From contig CALUQR010000014.1 in NCBI GenBank assembly GCA_944322965.1, forward strand, positions 1-35,041: 35,041 nucleotides of DNA. Direction: 5' to 3'. Shown piece after piece: positions 1-8,235 of this stretch. Source of the DNA: Vulcanimicrobiota bacterium. Its GTDB lineage: Bacteria > Vulcanimicrobiota > Xenobia > Xenobiales > Xenobiaceae. The notes under the pieces are model-generated. The model was not told the DNA's origin. It worked only from the letters and a program-made list of their open reading frames with translations, and made no database searches. How positions within the stretch are numbered: the stretch's first letter is position 1; the number at the start of each line of letters is the position of its first letter. The position numbers were made by a program, and so were the translations under genes.

Positions 1-42
1 CCGAGATCTACACTCTCTCCCTACACGACGCTCTTCCGATCT
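1..42 (+). other. Illumina adapter remnant (not biological)
   Basis: These 42 bases match the 3' part of the Illumina TruSeq universal adapter / P5 arm as I know it, from CCGAGATCTACAC through GACGCTCTTCCGATCT, with one substitution in the middle (TCTCTCCC for TCTTTCCC). The usual adapter end, CTCTTCCGATCT, falls exactly at 42, and host sequence (a CRISPR spacer) follows. This shows that the left end is a read end or untrimmed adapter rather than genome. The true continuation of the CRISPR array is therefore missing. Confidence 0.96.
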
Positions 43-171
43 CAGTCGGTCCAAAGTGTGATCTAGAAGATCAATTTCAATCCACGCCCCCGCGCGGGGG
101 GCGACCGACTTCCCACGGAAAAAATGGAGGTAACGGAATATTTCAATCCACGCCCCCGCGCGGGGGGCGAC
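43..171 (-). CRISPR. Type I-C CRISPR array, leader-proximal end, truncated
   Basis: Two identical 32-bp repeats lie at 74-105 and 140-171, separated by a 34-nt spacer (106-139). A second spacer is cut after 31 nt (43-73) by the adapter. Read on the minus strand, the repeat starts GTCGCCCCCC and ends TGGATTGAAAT. It has a perfect 7-bp stem (CGCCCCC/GGGGGCG) with a 5-nt CGCGC loop, and the 11-nt tail matches the 5' handle that Cas5c leaves in type I-C crRNAs. Repeat polarity and the adjoining leader place transcription on the minus strand, in the same direction as the cas operon that ends at 389. The 34-nt spacer is a normal I-C length. Only the newest one to two spacers are visible, so array size cannot be judged. 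Confidence 0.95.
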
Positions 172-200
172 AGTAGAAAATTATATTTCCTATGCCCCCG

Positions 201-230
201 ATTATAAGAGATAGGAGGTAAAGTTGGCAA
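201..230 (-). promoter_or_regulatory. Predicted sigma-70 promoter for the CRISPR array
   Basis: On the minus strand a TTGCCA -35 box (225-230, 5 of 6 to consensus) and a perfect TATAAT -10 box (201-206) are spaced by 18 nt. Transcription would start at about 193-195, some 23 nt before the first repeat at 171. This suits a leader promoter that makes the pre-crRNA independently of the cas operon. No start site was measured. Confidence 0.7.
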
Positions 231-310
231 TAGGTAGGGGTTTTAGATTAACTGAGACCCAAAATAGGTCCTTTCTAAGCCCATACGAGAAAACGCAACC
301 TCAATTTGAG

Positions 311-353
311 GTGCGAACCTAGGATGGGAAAGATGAGCGCTTCTAGTTCGCAC
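311..353. repeat. Inverted repeat between cas2 and the leader promoter
   Basis: The left arm GTGCGAACCTAG (311-322) and the right arm CTAGTTCGCAC (343-353) are complementary over 11 bp with one bulged C. They enclose a 20-nt loop. There is no following T-run, so it is not a clear intrinsic terminator. It could be a weak terminator or processing hairpin for the cas mRNA, or a protein-binding site in the leader. Confidence 0.55.
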
Positions 354-388
354 TTACCTTTAGCTGTTGAGCTTTATACCTTAAGAGT

Positions 389-679
389 TTACACGATTAG
401 CGCCTCCTGCGGGTCGTAGCTTGGGCGGCAGCCGAAGTGTTCTATCTTAGAGTTATAATTATTGCCCAGAAGGTAAAAGCGCAGGCTATCTTTTTGGTAG
501 TCGATGAGAGCGCACAATTTAGCCTGCAGGAGTTTATATTGGGCTGCGTCGAGGAGGCATTCAAAGACTGAAGCTTGGACGCGTTGTCCATAATTTACGC
601 ACTCTTTGGCAATGCGGCGTAGCCGTTTGCGTCCGGCGGCGTCGGCGGTATTGACATCGTAAGTAATTAAGACCAGCAT
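389..679 (-). CDS. cas2: CRISPR-associated endonuclease Cas2 (type I-C)
   Basis: Cas2 is the small homodimeric ferredoxin-fold partner of Cas1 in the spacer-integration complex. The 96-residue protein is the usual length. It begins with the beta strand MLVLITYDVNT, placing the conserved Asp at residue 8, and continues with the family segments NYGQRVQ and SVFEC (about residues 29-41) and DSLRFYLLG (about 64-72). The start lies 3 nt downstream of the cas1 stop, with a GGAAGTAGG ribosome site formed by the end of cas1. It is the last gene of the operon before the leader and array, the canonical I-C order. Identification is secure from sequence and context; activity is inferred. Confidence 0.97.
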   Translation of the reverse strand: MLVLITYDVNTADAAGRKRLRRIAKECVNYGQRVQASVFECLLDAAQYKLLQAKLCALIDYQKDSLRFYLLGNNYNSKIEHFGCRPSYDPQEALIV

Positions 680-682
680 GAC

Positions 683-1714
683 CTACTTCCAGAGAAAGGC
701 GGGGTAAGCGTCTAGATCGCCGCGTAAGTAGCGAGCTAAGAGGAGGGCTTGCAGATAGGGGACTAGGCCCCAGGGAATCTTTTCTTGCAAATAAGGGTGG
801 GTCAAAGTCTCTTGTTTGCGCTCTTGCCAGCGTCTGAGGAAGAGGCGGCGTCCATCGTCACCCAAAAGTACCGCTCCCGTGGGCTGGAATTCAAAATCGT
901 CGCGCTTAAAGATACGATTATTGATACAGGTCAAGACGAAGCGCTCAGCTAGGCAGGGGCGCAGTTCCTCGCAGAGGTCTAGGGCCAAAGAGCGGCGGCC
1001 GGGGCGATCGCGATGTAAAAAGCCTACATAGGCATCTAAGCCTACGCTCTCCAAAGCGGAGGCGCAATCGCTGGCTAGTAGGGTATAGGCGAAGGAGAGG
1101 AGGGCGTTTACGGGATCGAGGGGCGGACGGCGGTTGCGTCCTATAAAGGCGAAGAGGAGGCGATCGCCCAAGATCAGTTCCTCAAAGATGCCAAAGTAGA
1201 TGTTGGCCGCTCCGCCCTCTAGGCCGCGCAGGGAGTCCAGATCTGTAGTCTGGGCGATAGGTTGGAGGAGACTCTTTAATTGTTGACTGACTTCTTGCAG
1301 ATGATCCTTATTGACGCGCAGGCCATGATCGCGGAGGGTACGTTCAATACTCCAGCGGCAATTGTAGACTTTAGCTCCGATCATCGCCCGAGCTACTTGG
1401 CAACTGAGCTCCTCATCGTCCGCCCAGCGATATTGAGTGCGGCGCAAAAGGACGTTGCCGTTACTCTCTCCGCAGATCCTAGCTAAAAAGCGTCCGGAGG
1501 GTTTGCAAAAAGAGAGGCCTATCTGGCGGCGGGCACAGGCCCCCATGAGGGCCGGGGAGGCGCCCAAATAGGAGAAGGAGATGATAGAACTGAGGGTATG
1601 CAAGGGATAGCGGGCGACTATCTCTTGCTCCCTCTTGAGGATGATATTCTCGCCTTCTAGAGCTAAATAGAGGTCGGGGGAACTGACGAATAAGGTATTT
1701 AGTAGGCGGCGCAT
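683..1714 (-). CDS. cas1: CRISPR-associated endonuclease/integrase Cas1 (type I-C)
   Basis: Cas1 is the integrase that, with Cas2, inserts new spacers at the leader end of the array. The protein has 343 residues, the normal I-C size. The metal ligands are visible: Glu166 in GLEGGAA, His234 in GFLHRDRPGR and Glu249 in LDLCEE, which is the same spacing as in well-studied Cas1 proteins. The start ATG follows GGAGGAATGAGAG, so the ribosome site lies within the last codons of cas4. The 3-nt gaps to both neighbours point to one polycistronic message. With an intact catalytic triad and intact cas4 and cas2, the locus looks competent for adaptation. Confidence 0.97.
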   Translation of the reverse strand: MRRLLNTLFVSSPDLYLALEGENIILKREQEIVARYPLHTLSSIISFSYLGASPALMGACARRQIGLSFCKPSGRFLARICGESNGNVLLRRTQYRWADDEELSCQVARAMIGAKVYNCRWSIERTLRDHGLRVNKDHLQEVSQQLKSLLQPIAQTTDLDSLRGLEGGAANIYFGIFEELILGDRLLFAFIGRNRRPPLDPVNALLSFAYTLLASDCASALESVGLDAYVGFLHRDRPGRRSLALDLCEELRPCLAERFVLTCINNRIFKRDDFEFQPTGAVLLGDDGRRLFLRRWQERKQETLTHPYLQEKIPWGLVPYLQALLLARYLRGDLDAYPAFLWK

Positions 1715-1717
1715 CTC

Positions 1718-2374
1718 TCATTCCTCCCAAGCTCGGCGCAGATAGGTGGAAGCCTTAGGTCTTTTCTCGAGAGCGGGAAGGCAGAGCTCCTTGAGGGAAC
1801 AGGAGCGACAGGTAGGACGCGGTTTGATCCTAGGGGTGTGCCCTTGGCGGCGCAACTTATGCATTTCCGTTACTAGTTCCACAACGCGCTGGCGCAGCGG
1901 CTCGCTAAAGGAGATAGGGGTACGCCGTCGAGGCTGGCCATAAAAGATGGCGCCTTCGGGGATAGGGCAGCAGAGCATCTCCTCCAGGCAGATAGCTTGG
2001 GCGCAGAGCTGCATTTCGTCCGACCTTTGCGAGAGGGGGCTGCCGCGCTTATATTCCACGGGATAAGGGCGCCACAACCCCCCTTCGCCGGCCAGATTGA
2101 TCCCTTGGGGATCGAGCCTAAACTCTACCACATCGCACTGTCCCGAGAGTCCTAAACGGGCGGAAAAGATAGGGACTCCGCGCAAGATGAGGAGCTCGCC
2201 CCGTCTCTCGCGCTGTTGAGCGTCATGGGCTCTTTGGTGGAAGATCCGCCCTGCGGCGGTCAAGCCATTTTCGAACCAGCTATCTTCCAAATGGATTAGA
2301 GCCCATTGACGCTTACAGAAGGCAAAGTGCTGTAGGCCAGAGAGTTGTAAAACATCTTCTGAGCCGTAATCCAT
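1718..2374 (-). CDS. cas4: CRISPR-associated exonuclease Cas4
   Basis: Cas4 is a RecB-like PD-(D/E)XK nuclease with an Fe-S cluster. In I-C systems it trims prespacers and selects those with the right PAM for Cas1-Cas2. Counting from the ATG at 2374, the nuclease residues are His46 (GRIFH), Asp81, Glu107-x-Lys109 (VEYKRG) and the QLCAQ motif near 122. The four cluster cysteines are Cys20 (FAFCKRQW), then Cys189, Cys192 and Cys198. A TTG five codons upstream (2389) would overlap the cas7 stop by 4 nt (TTGA). I prefer the ATG because MDYGSEDVLQLSG aligns with usual Cas4 N-termini and an AGG sits 7 nt before it. Length is 218 or 223 residues. Confidence 0.95.
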   Translation of the reverse strand: MDYGSEDVLQLSGLQHFAFCKRQWALIHLEDSWFENGLTAAGRIFHQRAHDAQQRERRGELLILRGVPIFSARLGLSGQCDVVEFRLDPQGINLAGEGGLWRPYPVEYKRGSPLSQRSDEMQLCAQAICLEEMLCCPIPEGAIFYGQPRRRTPISFSEPLRQRVVELVTEMHKLRRQGHTPRIKPRPTCRSCSLKELCLPALEKRPKASTYLRRAWEE

Positions 2375-2385
2375 TATCTGACCTG

Positions 2386-3258
2386 TCAAACTTCAGGTTT
2401 AACTTCAGGTTTTAAACCTGGAGTGGCCTCTTCATCGACTATGAATTCATAATCTTCCACGCTCTCCGGTAACTGCTCAGGGTGGCGCAGCTCGCACTTT
2501 AAAGAACGATGGACTTGAGCGGAAGAGTACTGAACCTCTTTGCAATCTTGCTCCCACCAGTAGAGCTTTATTACTTCCATAGAGCCTTCGGGCCGGGCGG
2601 AAGAGGAGTCATTTTCAAAGAGGGTCAGTAGACAATCTTTGAGGATTTGGGCGTCTTCTGAGCTAAATCCAGTCTTTTTCGCTAGCTGTACATTGATGGA
2701 ACCCTTCAGCTTGTAAACCCCAAAGCGCACAAAATGCTTGGCGCCCATCGTATCTGAAGCGCGCTTTTCACCTGAGGCTCCATTGACGCTCTTAGTAATC
2801 TGCATCGATTGGACCTCGACCTGAGAGAGACTGACCGCTTGATGGATAGAGACAGGGCCGCGCACGCCAATAGAGACGCTCTCTCCTTTTTCTTTAAAAC
2901 TGAAGACTTGACCAAAAGAGCGGACGTCTAACCAGGTGCGGCAGGCGGCGGCAGCGTATTCATTCTCATCCTTAAGATCAGAAATCTTCTTATTAGTCTC
3001 TAAATCTACGGTCTTTTTGACGCGCTCCTGTAAGCTCGTGCAGCCGTCGTCACTGCGATCGTTAGATTGCACGAAGATTTTTTCTCCCATATCTTGCATG
3101 CGATTGCGGATCTTACGTTTAATGCAAACGTCAGAGATCTCACCCAGGCCATTGTAGTCGGTACGCGGACGATTGCCATTTAAAGGATCGCCATTAGGGT
3201 TAGCGCGATCGACGGAAATTAAGGCGATAAAGTCTATCTTATGTTCCAGGGCGGCCAT
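2386..3258 (-). CDS. cas7: Cascade backbone subunit Cas7 (Csd2), type I-C
   Basis: Cas7c forms the helical backbone of the I-C Cascade complex along the crRNA spacer. The 290-residue protein opens with the family signature of the RRM core, FIALISVDRANPNGDP followed by NGNRPRTD (about residues 10-34). It carries glycine-rich segments such as GVRGPVSIHQAVS near the middle. The start ATG overlaps the cas8c stop by one base. The C-terminus ends in a short duplicated LKPEVKPEV tail encoded by a repeated 12-nt unit, probably recent slippage and harmless. Confidence 0.95.
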   Translation of the reverse strand: MAALEHKIDFIALISVDRANPNGDPLNGNRPRTDYNGLGEISDVCIKRKIRNRMQDMGEKIFVQSNDRSDDGCTSLQERVKKTVDLETNKKISDLKDENEYAAAACRTWLDVRSFGQVFSFKEKGESVSIGVRGPVSIHQAVSLSQVEVQSMQITKSVNGASGEKRASDTMGAKHFVRFGVYKLKGSINVQLAKKTGFSSEDAQILKDCLLTLFENDSSSARPEGSMEVIKLYWWEQDCKEVQYSSAQVHRSLKCELRHPEQLPESVEDYEFIVDEEATPGLKPEVKPEV

Positions 3259-5132
3259 TATTCTTCATCCTCCGTAGTTTCAGTTTTTTTAGTGTACAAA
3301 TCGTTCTTTTGTAAGTAGTAGCCGAAGAGATAAGTCTCTTTTAGCGCTTTCTCACGCTCCGCTTCAGGGCACTCAGAGAGCGTTTCCATAATCTCTCCTA
3401 AGAGGCGTTCATAATATTGACGCGTACTGGGGTTCAAGCGGGGATAGTAAGCTTGTTTAACCCGCTCCAAGATGAATTTCATAGCGTAGAGAGGGCGCTG
3501 AGCAAAGACCGACTGCAAACGTATAGCATTGGGCTCTCGTTTTTCTTTGTCGTAAGTATCGCGCTCTGCTTTTTCTAAGATGGCCAAGATGCGGCCATAC
3601 TGGTAACTGCGGTCTAGACGTTTGGGTTCTACTAAATCCATAGGCCATTCCTCCTTATATTTGTCGTAATAGAATTTGCGCAGACAAGCGCAAGCTACAA
3701 ACTGTAATTTTAAGAGTAAAGAATCTTTGTAGGCCTGAGGATTAGAGGCCCTAGTTACTAGCTGATGGACTAACGTATAGGGGAGCGGCGCTCCATCTAA
3801 GCGACAGGCCAGAAGCGCCTGAACTTGCTGGCACAAAAGGCGCTCATCACATTCAAAGGAGTTCTCTTTAGGGGTTCCGTAGGCGCAGCAGACAATCTCA
3901 GCTAGATATGGAGACTGGACGCCAAATTTACCATTAGGCCAACAACAGCGACGATCCCAATTATAGAGACGCTCTAAAAAGTCAGAAGCCTGCAATTCTC
4001 TATAGTAGGTGACAGTTAGACGTCCGGTAGTGGAGGAAGCAAATGCGGCAATGACGGCGGTAGTGAGAGAGTCTAGAGAATTGCTATAACCATTTAGCTT
4101 TTTGCGCAACTTTTCCTGATAGTTGGAAGGGGTAATTCGCTCTGAGTCTTTCTCTGGAGGGCGTGTTATAAGAGGATTAATGGGTCTAGGAAGTTTAGCA
4201 CCCAGAGGCTCCCAACAAACAAAGGTGCGGGTATCTTTGTTGCCACCTAGCGTAATACCTTGATTGGCTATCACCCAGCGCAGAGCATTGTGAGATTCTT
4301 GCGAAGCTCGATAGCTAATCGTGTTGGCCTGCTCCGGTTTAGTAAAGCGCCCTCGATAAGTAAAATTGACGCTATCGTTACTGGAGATAAGTTTAGCGTT
4401 GCCGTGAACAGCGACAACCCCTTTAGGGTGATGGGTTGTTAAAACAGTTTCTGTGCCCTCAATCATACAAAGACCTTGTGGCTGTCCCTTTTGCAGCAAA
4501 AGGCTTTCATAATACTTTTCCCAGGCGCTAAAGAGATCCCGATCTTTCCAGCAACAGCTCTCTAGGCTCTCTAAACCGACAATCTTCCAACGGACTAGAG
4601 TTTTATCGTTATCTGGTAAACCTTTACTGTCGAGTTTAATAAGTGAACTCTCTTGTAAATCCTTGAGGATAGTCTGGCCTTTAACATACGCTAAAACGGC
4701 CTGTAATTTCTGCTTAGCATTTTTTTTGGTAGCTGGTTCTAAGGGGCAATTTTCTGACTCCAGCCAGTCGATCCAGGCACTGAGCTGCTTGACGTAGGCG
4801 TCGTAACGTTCTTGATCATAAGGCGCCAAATACTTGAGTTGCTCACAGAGTGGATGGGCACATACGCCGCTCGTTCTATTGGCCGATTCTATAGTGACGG
4901 GAATAATTATCTTAGACTCTTTGTCCCCTGAATTTTGAGTTTTATCTTTACTTTTCTCGGCTTCAACTTTTGAGCCGGAGTCAAATTCACCCTTAGCATT
5001 GAGAGTGATCTCCACCTGAGCTTTAGTAAGTAAATGGGAGATGGGAGCTAAGGGCTCTTCCCCTACGATATATTTACCGACTTGTTGTCTATGCGCCTCA
5101 TAAGTTTTACACGCCTGTTGGAAGAGTCCCAT
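3258..5132 (-). CDS. cas8c: Cascade large subunit Cas8c (Csd1)
   Basis: Cas8c is the large subunit that recognises the PAM and recruits Cas3 in type I-C Cascade. In some I-C systems an internal start within this gene also makes the small Cas11 subunit. At 624 residues it is a full-length member. Segments typical of Csd1 include DWLESENCPL near residue 139, SLESCCWKDRDLFSAWEKYY, CMIEGTETVLTTHHPKGV in the middle, and the C-terminal pattern AYYPRLNPSTRQYYERLLGEIM. It starts 3 nt after the cas5c stop and overlaps cas7 by one base. The sequence is divergent but identification by similarity and position is firm. An internal Cas11 start cannot be established by reading alone. Confidence 0.93.
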   Translation of the reverse strand: MGLFQQACKTYEAHRQQVGKYIVGEEPLAPISHLLTKAQVEITLNAKGEFDSGSKVEAEKSKDKTQNSGDKESKIIIPVTIESANRTSGVCAHPLCEQLKYLAPYDQERYDAYVKQLSAWIDWLESENCPLEPATKKNAKQKLQAVLAYVKGQTILKDLQESSLIKLDSKGLPDNDKTLVRWKIVGLESLESCCWKDRDLFSAWEKYYESLLLQKGQPQGLCMIEGTETVLTTHHPKGVVAVHGNAKLISSNDSVNFTYRGRFTKPEQANTISYRASQESHNALRWVIANQGITLGGNKDTRTFVCWEPLGAKLPRPINPLITRPPEKDSERITPSNYQEKLRKKLNGYSNSLDSLTTAVIAAFASSTTGRLTVTYYRELQASDFLERLYNWDRRCCWPNGKFGVQSPYLAEIVCCAYGTPKENSFECDERLLCQQVQALLACRLDGAPLPYTLVHQLVTRASNPQAYKDSLLLKLQFVACACLRKFYYDKYKEEWPMDLVEPKRLDRSYQYGRILAILEKAERDTYDKEKREPNAIRLQSVFAQRPLYAMKFILERVKQAYYPRLNPSTRQYYERLLGEIMETLSECPEAEREKALKETYLFGYYLQKNDLYTKKTETTEDEE

Positions 5133-5135
5133 CTT

Positions 5136-5855
5136 TTATTCTACCTCCTGAAGAGCGCCGCCAAAAGATTTTATACTTCTTGGGCCTAGATCTTTATGGT
5201 GGGGACACTGGCTCGGGCGCAGGAATTGAATAATTCCGCGCTCCATGACGGGACGCCAGAAATTGGCGGTTAAGCGGCTAGGCTTAAGCTCATTCTCCGG
5301 GGTACGCTCGTTAGCTGCTTCATCGGGATAGGTTAAGCCGTGGTACATTAGTCCCCAGCTTAGTTGAGGTAACTGGTCATAAGCCCCTTCGCCTTCGCCG
5401 AAGATGCAGGGCTCTACGTAAGCTTGGCACTCTCGCGTTCCTAAAAATATATCGCGGCTTCCCCCTTTTTTGAGCATTCGCAAAGCACATTGATGGTGCT
5501 TATTTTCATTGCGGTCGGATTTTAATTCTTCTCGTCCCCGGTTCCACTCAAAATGGGCTTGGACTTGGTAGCAACAATCTTTTAAATAGGTGTAGTAGGC
5601 CAGGTCATTTTTCCCTCCATTATACTTAATGGTGCGTACCCCCTTAGTCTCCGTTTGGATGGGATTGAGGATCCGCACCTTATCTACGTACCAGATAAAG
5701 GTCGGTTTCCAATAGATGGAGGCCAAGATCCCCTTGAGGGCTTCGTAAGTGGGCGCTTGATAGGTAGACTTTTCTCCGCCTATCCTGGTGATAGGATCGG
5801 AGAAGAGAGCGTAATCTCCCCACACTTTGAATTCTATACGATTAGGATATTGCAT
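5136..5855 (-). CDS. cas5c: Cascade subunit and pre-crRNA endonuclease Cas5c (Cas5d)
   Basis: In type I-C, Cas5 replaces Cas6: it cuts the repeat at the base of the stem and stays on the 5' handle as part of Cascade. The 239-residue protein shows the family opening FKVWGDYALFSDPI and GEKSTYQAPTYEALKGIL. Tyr48 and Lys119-His120 (NENKHHQ) match in position the catalytic Tyr and Lys-His described for Cas5d. No cas6 gene is present, which agrees with this role. The gene start overlaps the end of cas3 by 22 nt, so translation of the two is probably coupled. Confidence 0.95.
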   Translation of the reverse strand: MQYPNRIEFKVWGDYALFSDPITRIGGEKSTYQAPTYEALKGILASIYWKPTFIWYVDKVRILNPIQTETKGVRTIKYNGGKNDLAYYTYLKDCCYQVQAHFEWNRGREELKSDRNENKHHQCALRMLKKGGSRDIFLGTRECQAYVEPCIFGEGEGAYDQLPQLSWGLMYHGLTYPDEAANERTPENELKPSRLTANFWRPVMERGIIQFLRPSQCPHHKDLGPRSIKSFGGALQEVE

Positions 5856-8233
5856 GGCTGACCTTTCTCTTGGGGATTTAGGGTTAACCCTAATTGGGGA
5901 TGATAGAAGTTAGGATCTAGAGCTAAGACGCTGCCGTCCCCAAGTGACTGGAGCGCCCCTGTAGATTGTAACTCTTGGAATTGATAGTTAAATATAGAGA
6001 TCGTATACTGTTGGGCTCCTTCCAAGCGTTGCGCTACCCAAGCTAGATCGTACTGGGCTTGCTGAGAATTGAGATCGGCTATTAGCTCCTCTCCCTCAGC
6101 GTAAGGGACTAAAATATCTCTAGTCTCCTCCTCTTTGAAGACGCTAAACTGGGAGCCAGCAGTCTTAAAAGCTTGTTGTAGACAAAACTTACAGCTAATC
6201 TCATTTCTAAAGTGGGGAGCGTCAGTTAACAATTCCAAGAGAGTCGTCTTCCAGCGGTGTAAGTAGTAATCTTGATATTTTTCCTTTTGAGAGTGGTAGA
6301 GAAGCTCATAGTAATAGTCGATAGCAGCGGCAGAGGTTAGATTATTTCCATAACTTTGGGGACGCTCTTTAAATTGGGCCAATAATTCTTGGGTCGCTGA
6401 ACTGGCCTCTTTAATTTCGAATAGATGATTTAAATCTTCACCGATACATCCTACTACCCAGACGGGAGCCACTTGGCCCGCTTCTCCATGGCGGTTACAG
6501 CGCCCCGCCGCCTGGACTATATTATCCATACCCGCTCTTAAGCGCAGGACTCTACTAAAGGAGATATCTACGCCCGCCTCTATAACTTGGGTCGAGATAC
6601 AGAGTACTTTCTCTTCCTTTTGCTCTAACTTTTTTTGGAGAGCGTCCAGAGTTTGGCGGCGGTGGGCCATACACATGGAGGCCGAGAGGTGGTAAGTAGC
6701 GTAGGGGCCGTCGGCTAGTTGGAGATACAACTCTTCCGCCTGGGAGCGCTTATTGCAGACTACTAAGAGACTTGGAGCCTCCATTAAAATCTTCGTAATG
6801 AGAGTCGGTATTTCCGCTAGGTGTTTAGAGCCTCCATCTATAATCTGGGTGCGCTTGAAAGGGGCTAAAAGTTGAGGATCGGGGGGAACGAGCTCGGGTA
6901 CTGCCAGGGTAAGTTTACGGTGAGCTTTGTCTAAAGCCGGTTGAGTGGCGGAAGCGAGGATTATCGTAGCCCCCGCCAGCTTAACTAAGAAGGTGAGAGC
7001 CAAGTTAAAGAGGGAGAGCATCCTGGGAGGTACGCTCTGCACCTCATCGAGGATAATGACGCTCTCCGCTAGGGTTTGGAAGCGCCTAATATTGCTGGTG
7101 TGCCCTTTAAAAAGAGTATTCAAAAATTGGACTAGAGTCGTAATGATAACTGGCGCTCCCCAGTTTTCTACTAGTAATTCGCACTCATTTAGTTCAGGGT
7201 TAGCGTCAGCCGCCATCTCTTGAGGGGTTACGACGTTGGAATGGTGCTCTAAGATCTTGATCTCTGGGGGTAAAAAGTCGCGCCAGATCGCACTATTCTG
7301 CTCAATAATAGAGAGGAGTGGCATGACGTAGATAAGGCGCTTTTTATGGTATTTAGCCGCATGGGCTAAGGCATAGCGCAGCGAGGCCAAGGTCTTGCCC
7401 GCCCCCGTAGGGACGCTCAACCTATAAAGGCCCGGTTCCAATTGGGCTCCCTCTAGACAAAGCTTAGAGATCTCCCCCCGGGCCCGCTGAATGGGCGTCT
7501 CTTGAGGGAGAGTCTTTAACTTTTCCTCCATATAGCTGAGAGCCTGAGACCAGAGTTGGGCGGTCGGAGTCCCCTCAACTTGAGGTAAGGAGGGCTTCAT
7601 AAACTGGGCGGTACTCCACCTATCCCCCTCAATGACCGCCGCCAAGAGCAGACGGGTCAAGAGGCCCTGGCAAAACCATATAGCCGTTTCGTCGTTCAGT
7701 TCTCTGATTTTATTAAAGCTCGCCTCTAAATCGCGATGGGCGTTATCAAAGAGTTGTGCGACCCCCTCTTCGGAGAGGCAATACTTATGGAAGGCCGCTA
7801 CGGCCTCTTCGTAACTAATATCTGGGCGCTCTAAACGATCCTGAAAGCCGCTTTTGTCGCTATTATCGGGATCGGTCAAGTTGAAGAGTCCATGATGGGC
7901 GCCTGCGGCATAACTTATTATCTCGCTGGTAAGATCTTTTAGCTCTAGGCAGCCTTGGGGAGAGTGGAATCTTTGCAATAAGTAACGCACTCCGGCAAAA
8001 GTATGATTAACCTCTCCGCGGCGTACTTCTTGGCCGCTAGCCGCCCGCTCTAAGTAAGCTTTAAATTTAGGGGTATACTTACCTAAGTCGTGGATTAGAC
8101 CCGCTAAATACCCCGCTTGGCCTAAACCTAGCCCCGCTAGGACCTCTCGGGCCCTAGTAGCCGTCTCCTGGCAGTGTTGGGAGACGCTTTGAACCTCGTT
8201 TTCCCTAATGTGGGCCGGATAAGGATCGACCAT
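5834..8233 (-). CDS. cas3: CRISPR-associated HD nuclease-helicase Cas3 (type I-C)
   Basis: Cas3 is recruited by Cascade after R-loop formation and degrades target DNA with its HD nuclease and SF2 helicase. The 799-residue protein begins with the HD domain (His48-Asp49 in HDLGKYTPKF, His113-His114 in GAHHGLF). The helicase core follows, with Walker A PTGAGKT at 275-281, motif II DEVQ at 396-399, SATQPA after it, and motif VI QAAGRCNRHGE. The domains are fused in a single chain as usual for I-C, and all key residues are present. It begins 2 nt after the stop of the NADAR gene, so it is not the first gene of its transcription unit. Confidence 0.96.
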   Translation of the reverse strand: MVDPYPAHIRENEVQSVSQHCQETATRAREVLAGLGLGQAGYLAGLIHDLGKYTPKFKAYLERAASGQEVRRGEVNHTFAGVRYLLQRFHSPQGCLELKDLTSEIISYAAGAHHGLFNLTDPDNSDKSGFQDRLERPDISYEEAVAAFHKYCLSEEGVAQLFDNAHRDLEASFNKIRELNDETAIWFCQGLLTRLLLAAVIEGDRWSTAQFMKPSLPQVEGTPTAQLWSQALSYMEEKLKTLPQETPIQRARGEISKLCLEGAQLEPGLYRLSVPTGAGKTLASLRYALAHAAKYHKKRLIYVMPLLSIIEQNSAIWRDFLPPEIKILEHHSNVVTPQEMAADANPELNECELLVENWGAPVIITTLVQFLNTLFKGHTSNIRRFQTLAESVIILDEVQSVPPRMLSLFNLALTFLVKLAGATIILASATQPALDKAHRKLTLAVPELVPPDPQLLAPFKRTQIIDGGSKHLAEIPTLITKILMEAPSLLVVCNKRSQAEELYLQLADGPYATYHLSASMCMAHRRQTLDALQKKLEQKEEKVLCISTQVIEAGVDISFSRVLRLRAGMDNIVQAAGRCNRHGEAGQVAPVWVVGCIGEDLNHLFEIKEASSATQELLAQFKERPQSYGNNLTSAAAIDYYYELLYHSQKEKYQDYYLHRWKTTLLELLTDAPHFRNEISCKFCLQQAFKTAGSQFSVFKEEETRDILVPYAEGEELIADLNSQQAQYDLAWVAQRLEGAQQYTISIFNYQFQELQSTGALQSLGDGSVLALDPNFYHPQLGLTLNPQEKGQPCNILIV

Positions 8234-8235
8234 TA

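Larger units (their letters stand above)
172..388 (-). promoter_or_regulatory. CRISPR leader
   Basis: This 217-bp non-coding stretch lies between the end of cas2 and the first repeat, and is more AT-rich than the genes around it. It occupies the expected leader position for a type I-C locus, upstream of the array in the direction of array transcription. It holds a promoter close to the repeats (201-230) and an inverted repeat nearer cas2 (311-353). New spacers would be inserted at the 171/172 edge. Confidence 0.85.

Noticed and set aside
43-171. Possibility that the array runs on the plus strand
   Set aside because: The repeat ends ATTGAAAT only on the minus strand, the 11-nt handle fits there, and the leader and promoter lie on the cas2 side.
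1004-1011. GCGATCGC (HIP1-like octamer), also seen around 1164 and 10627
   Set aside because: Cyanobacterial genomes can be full of this motif, but about three in 35 kb of GC-rich DNA is close to chance and does not prove cyanobacterial origin.
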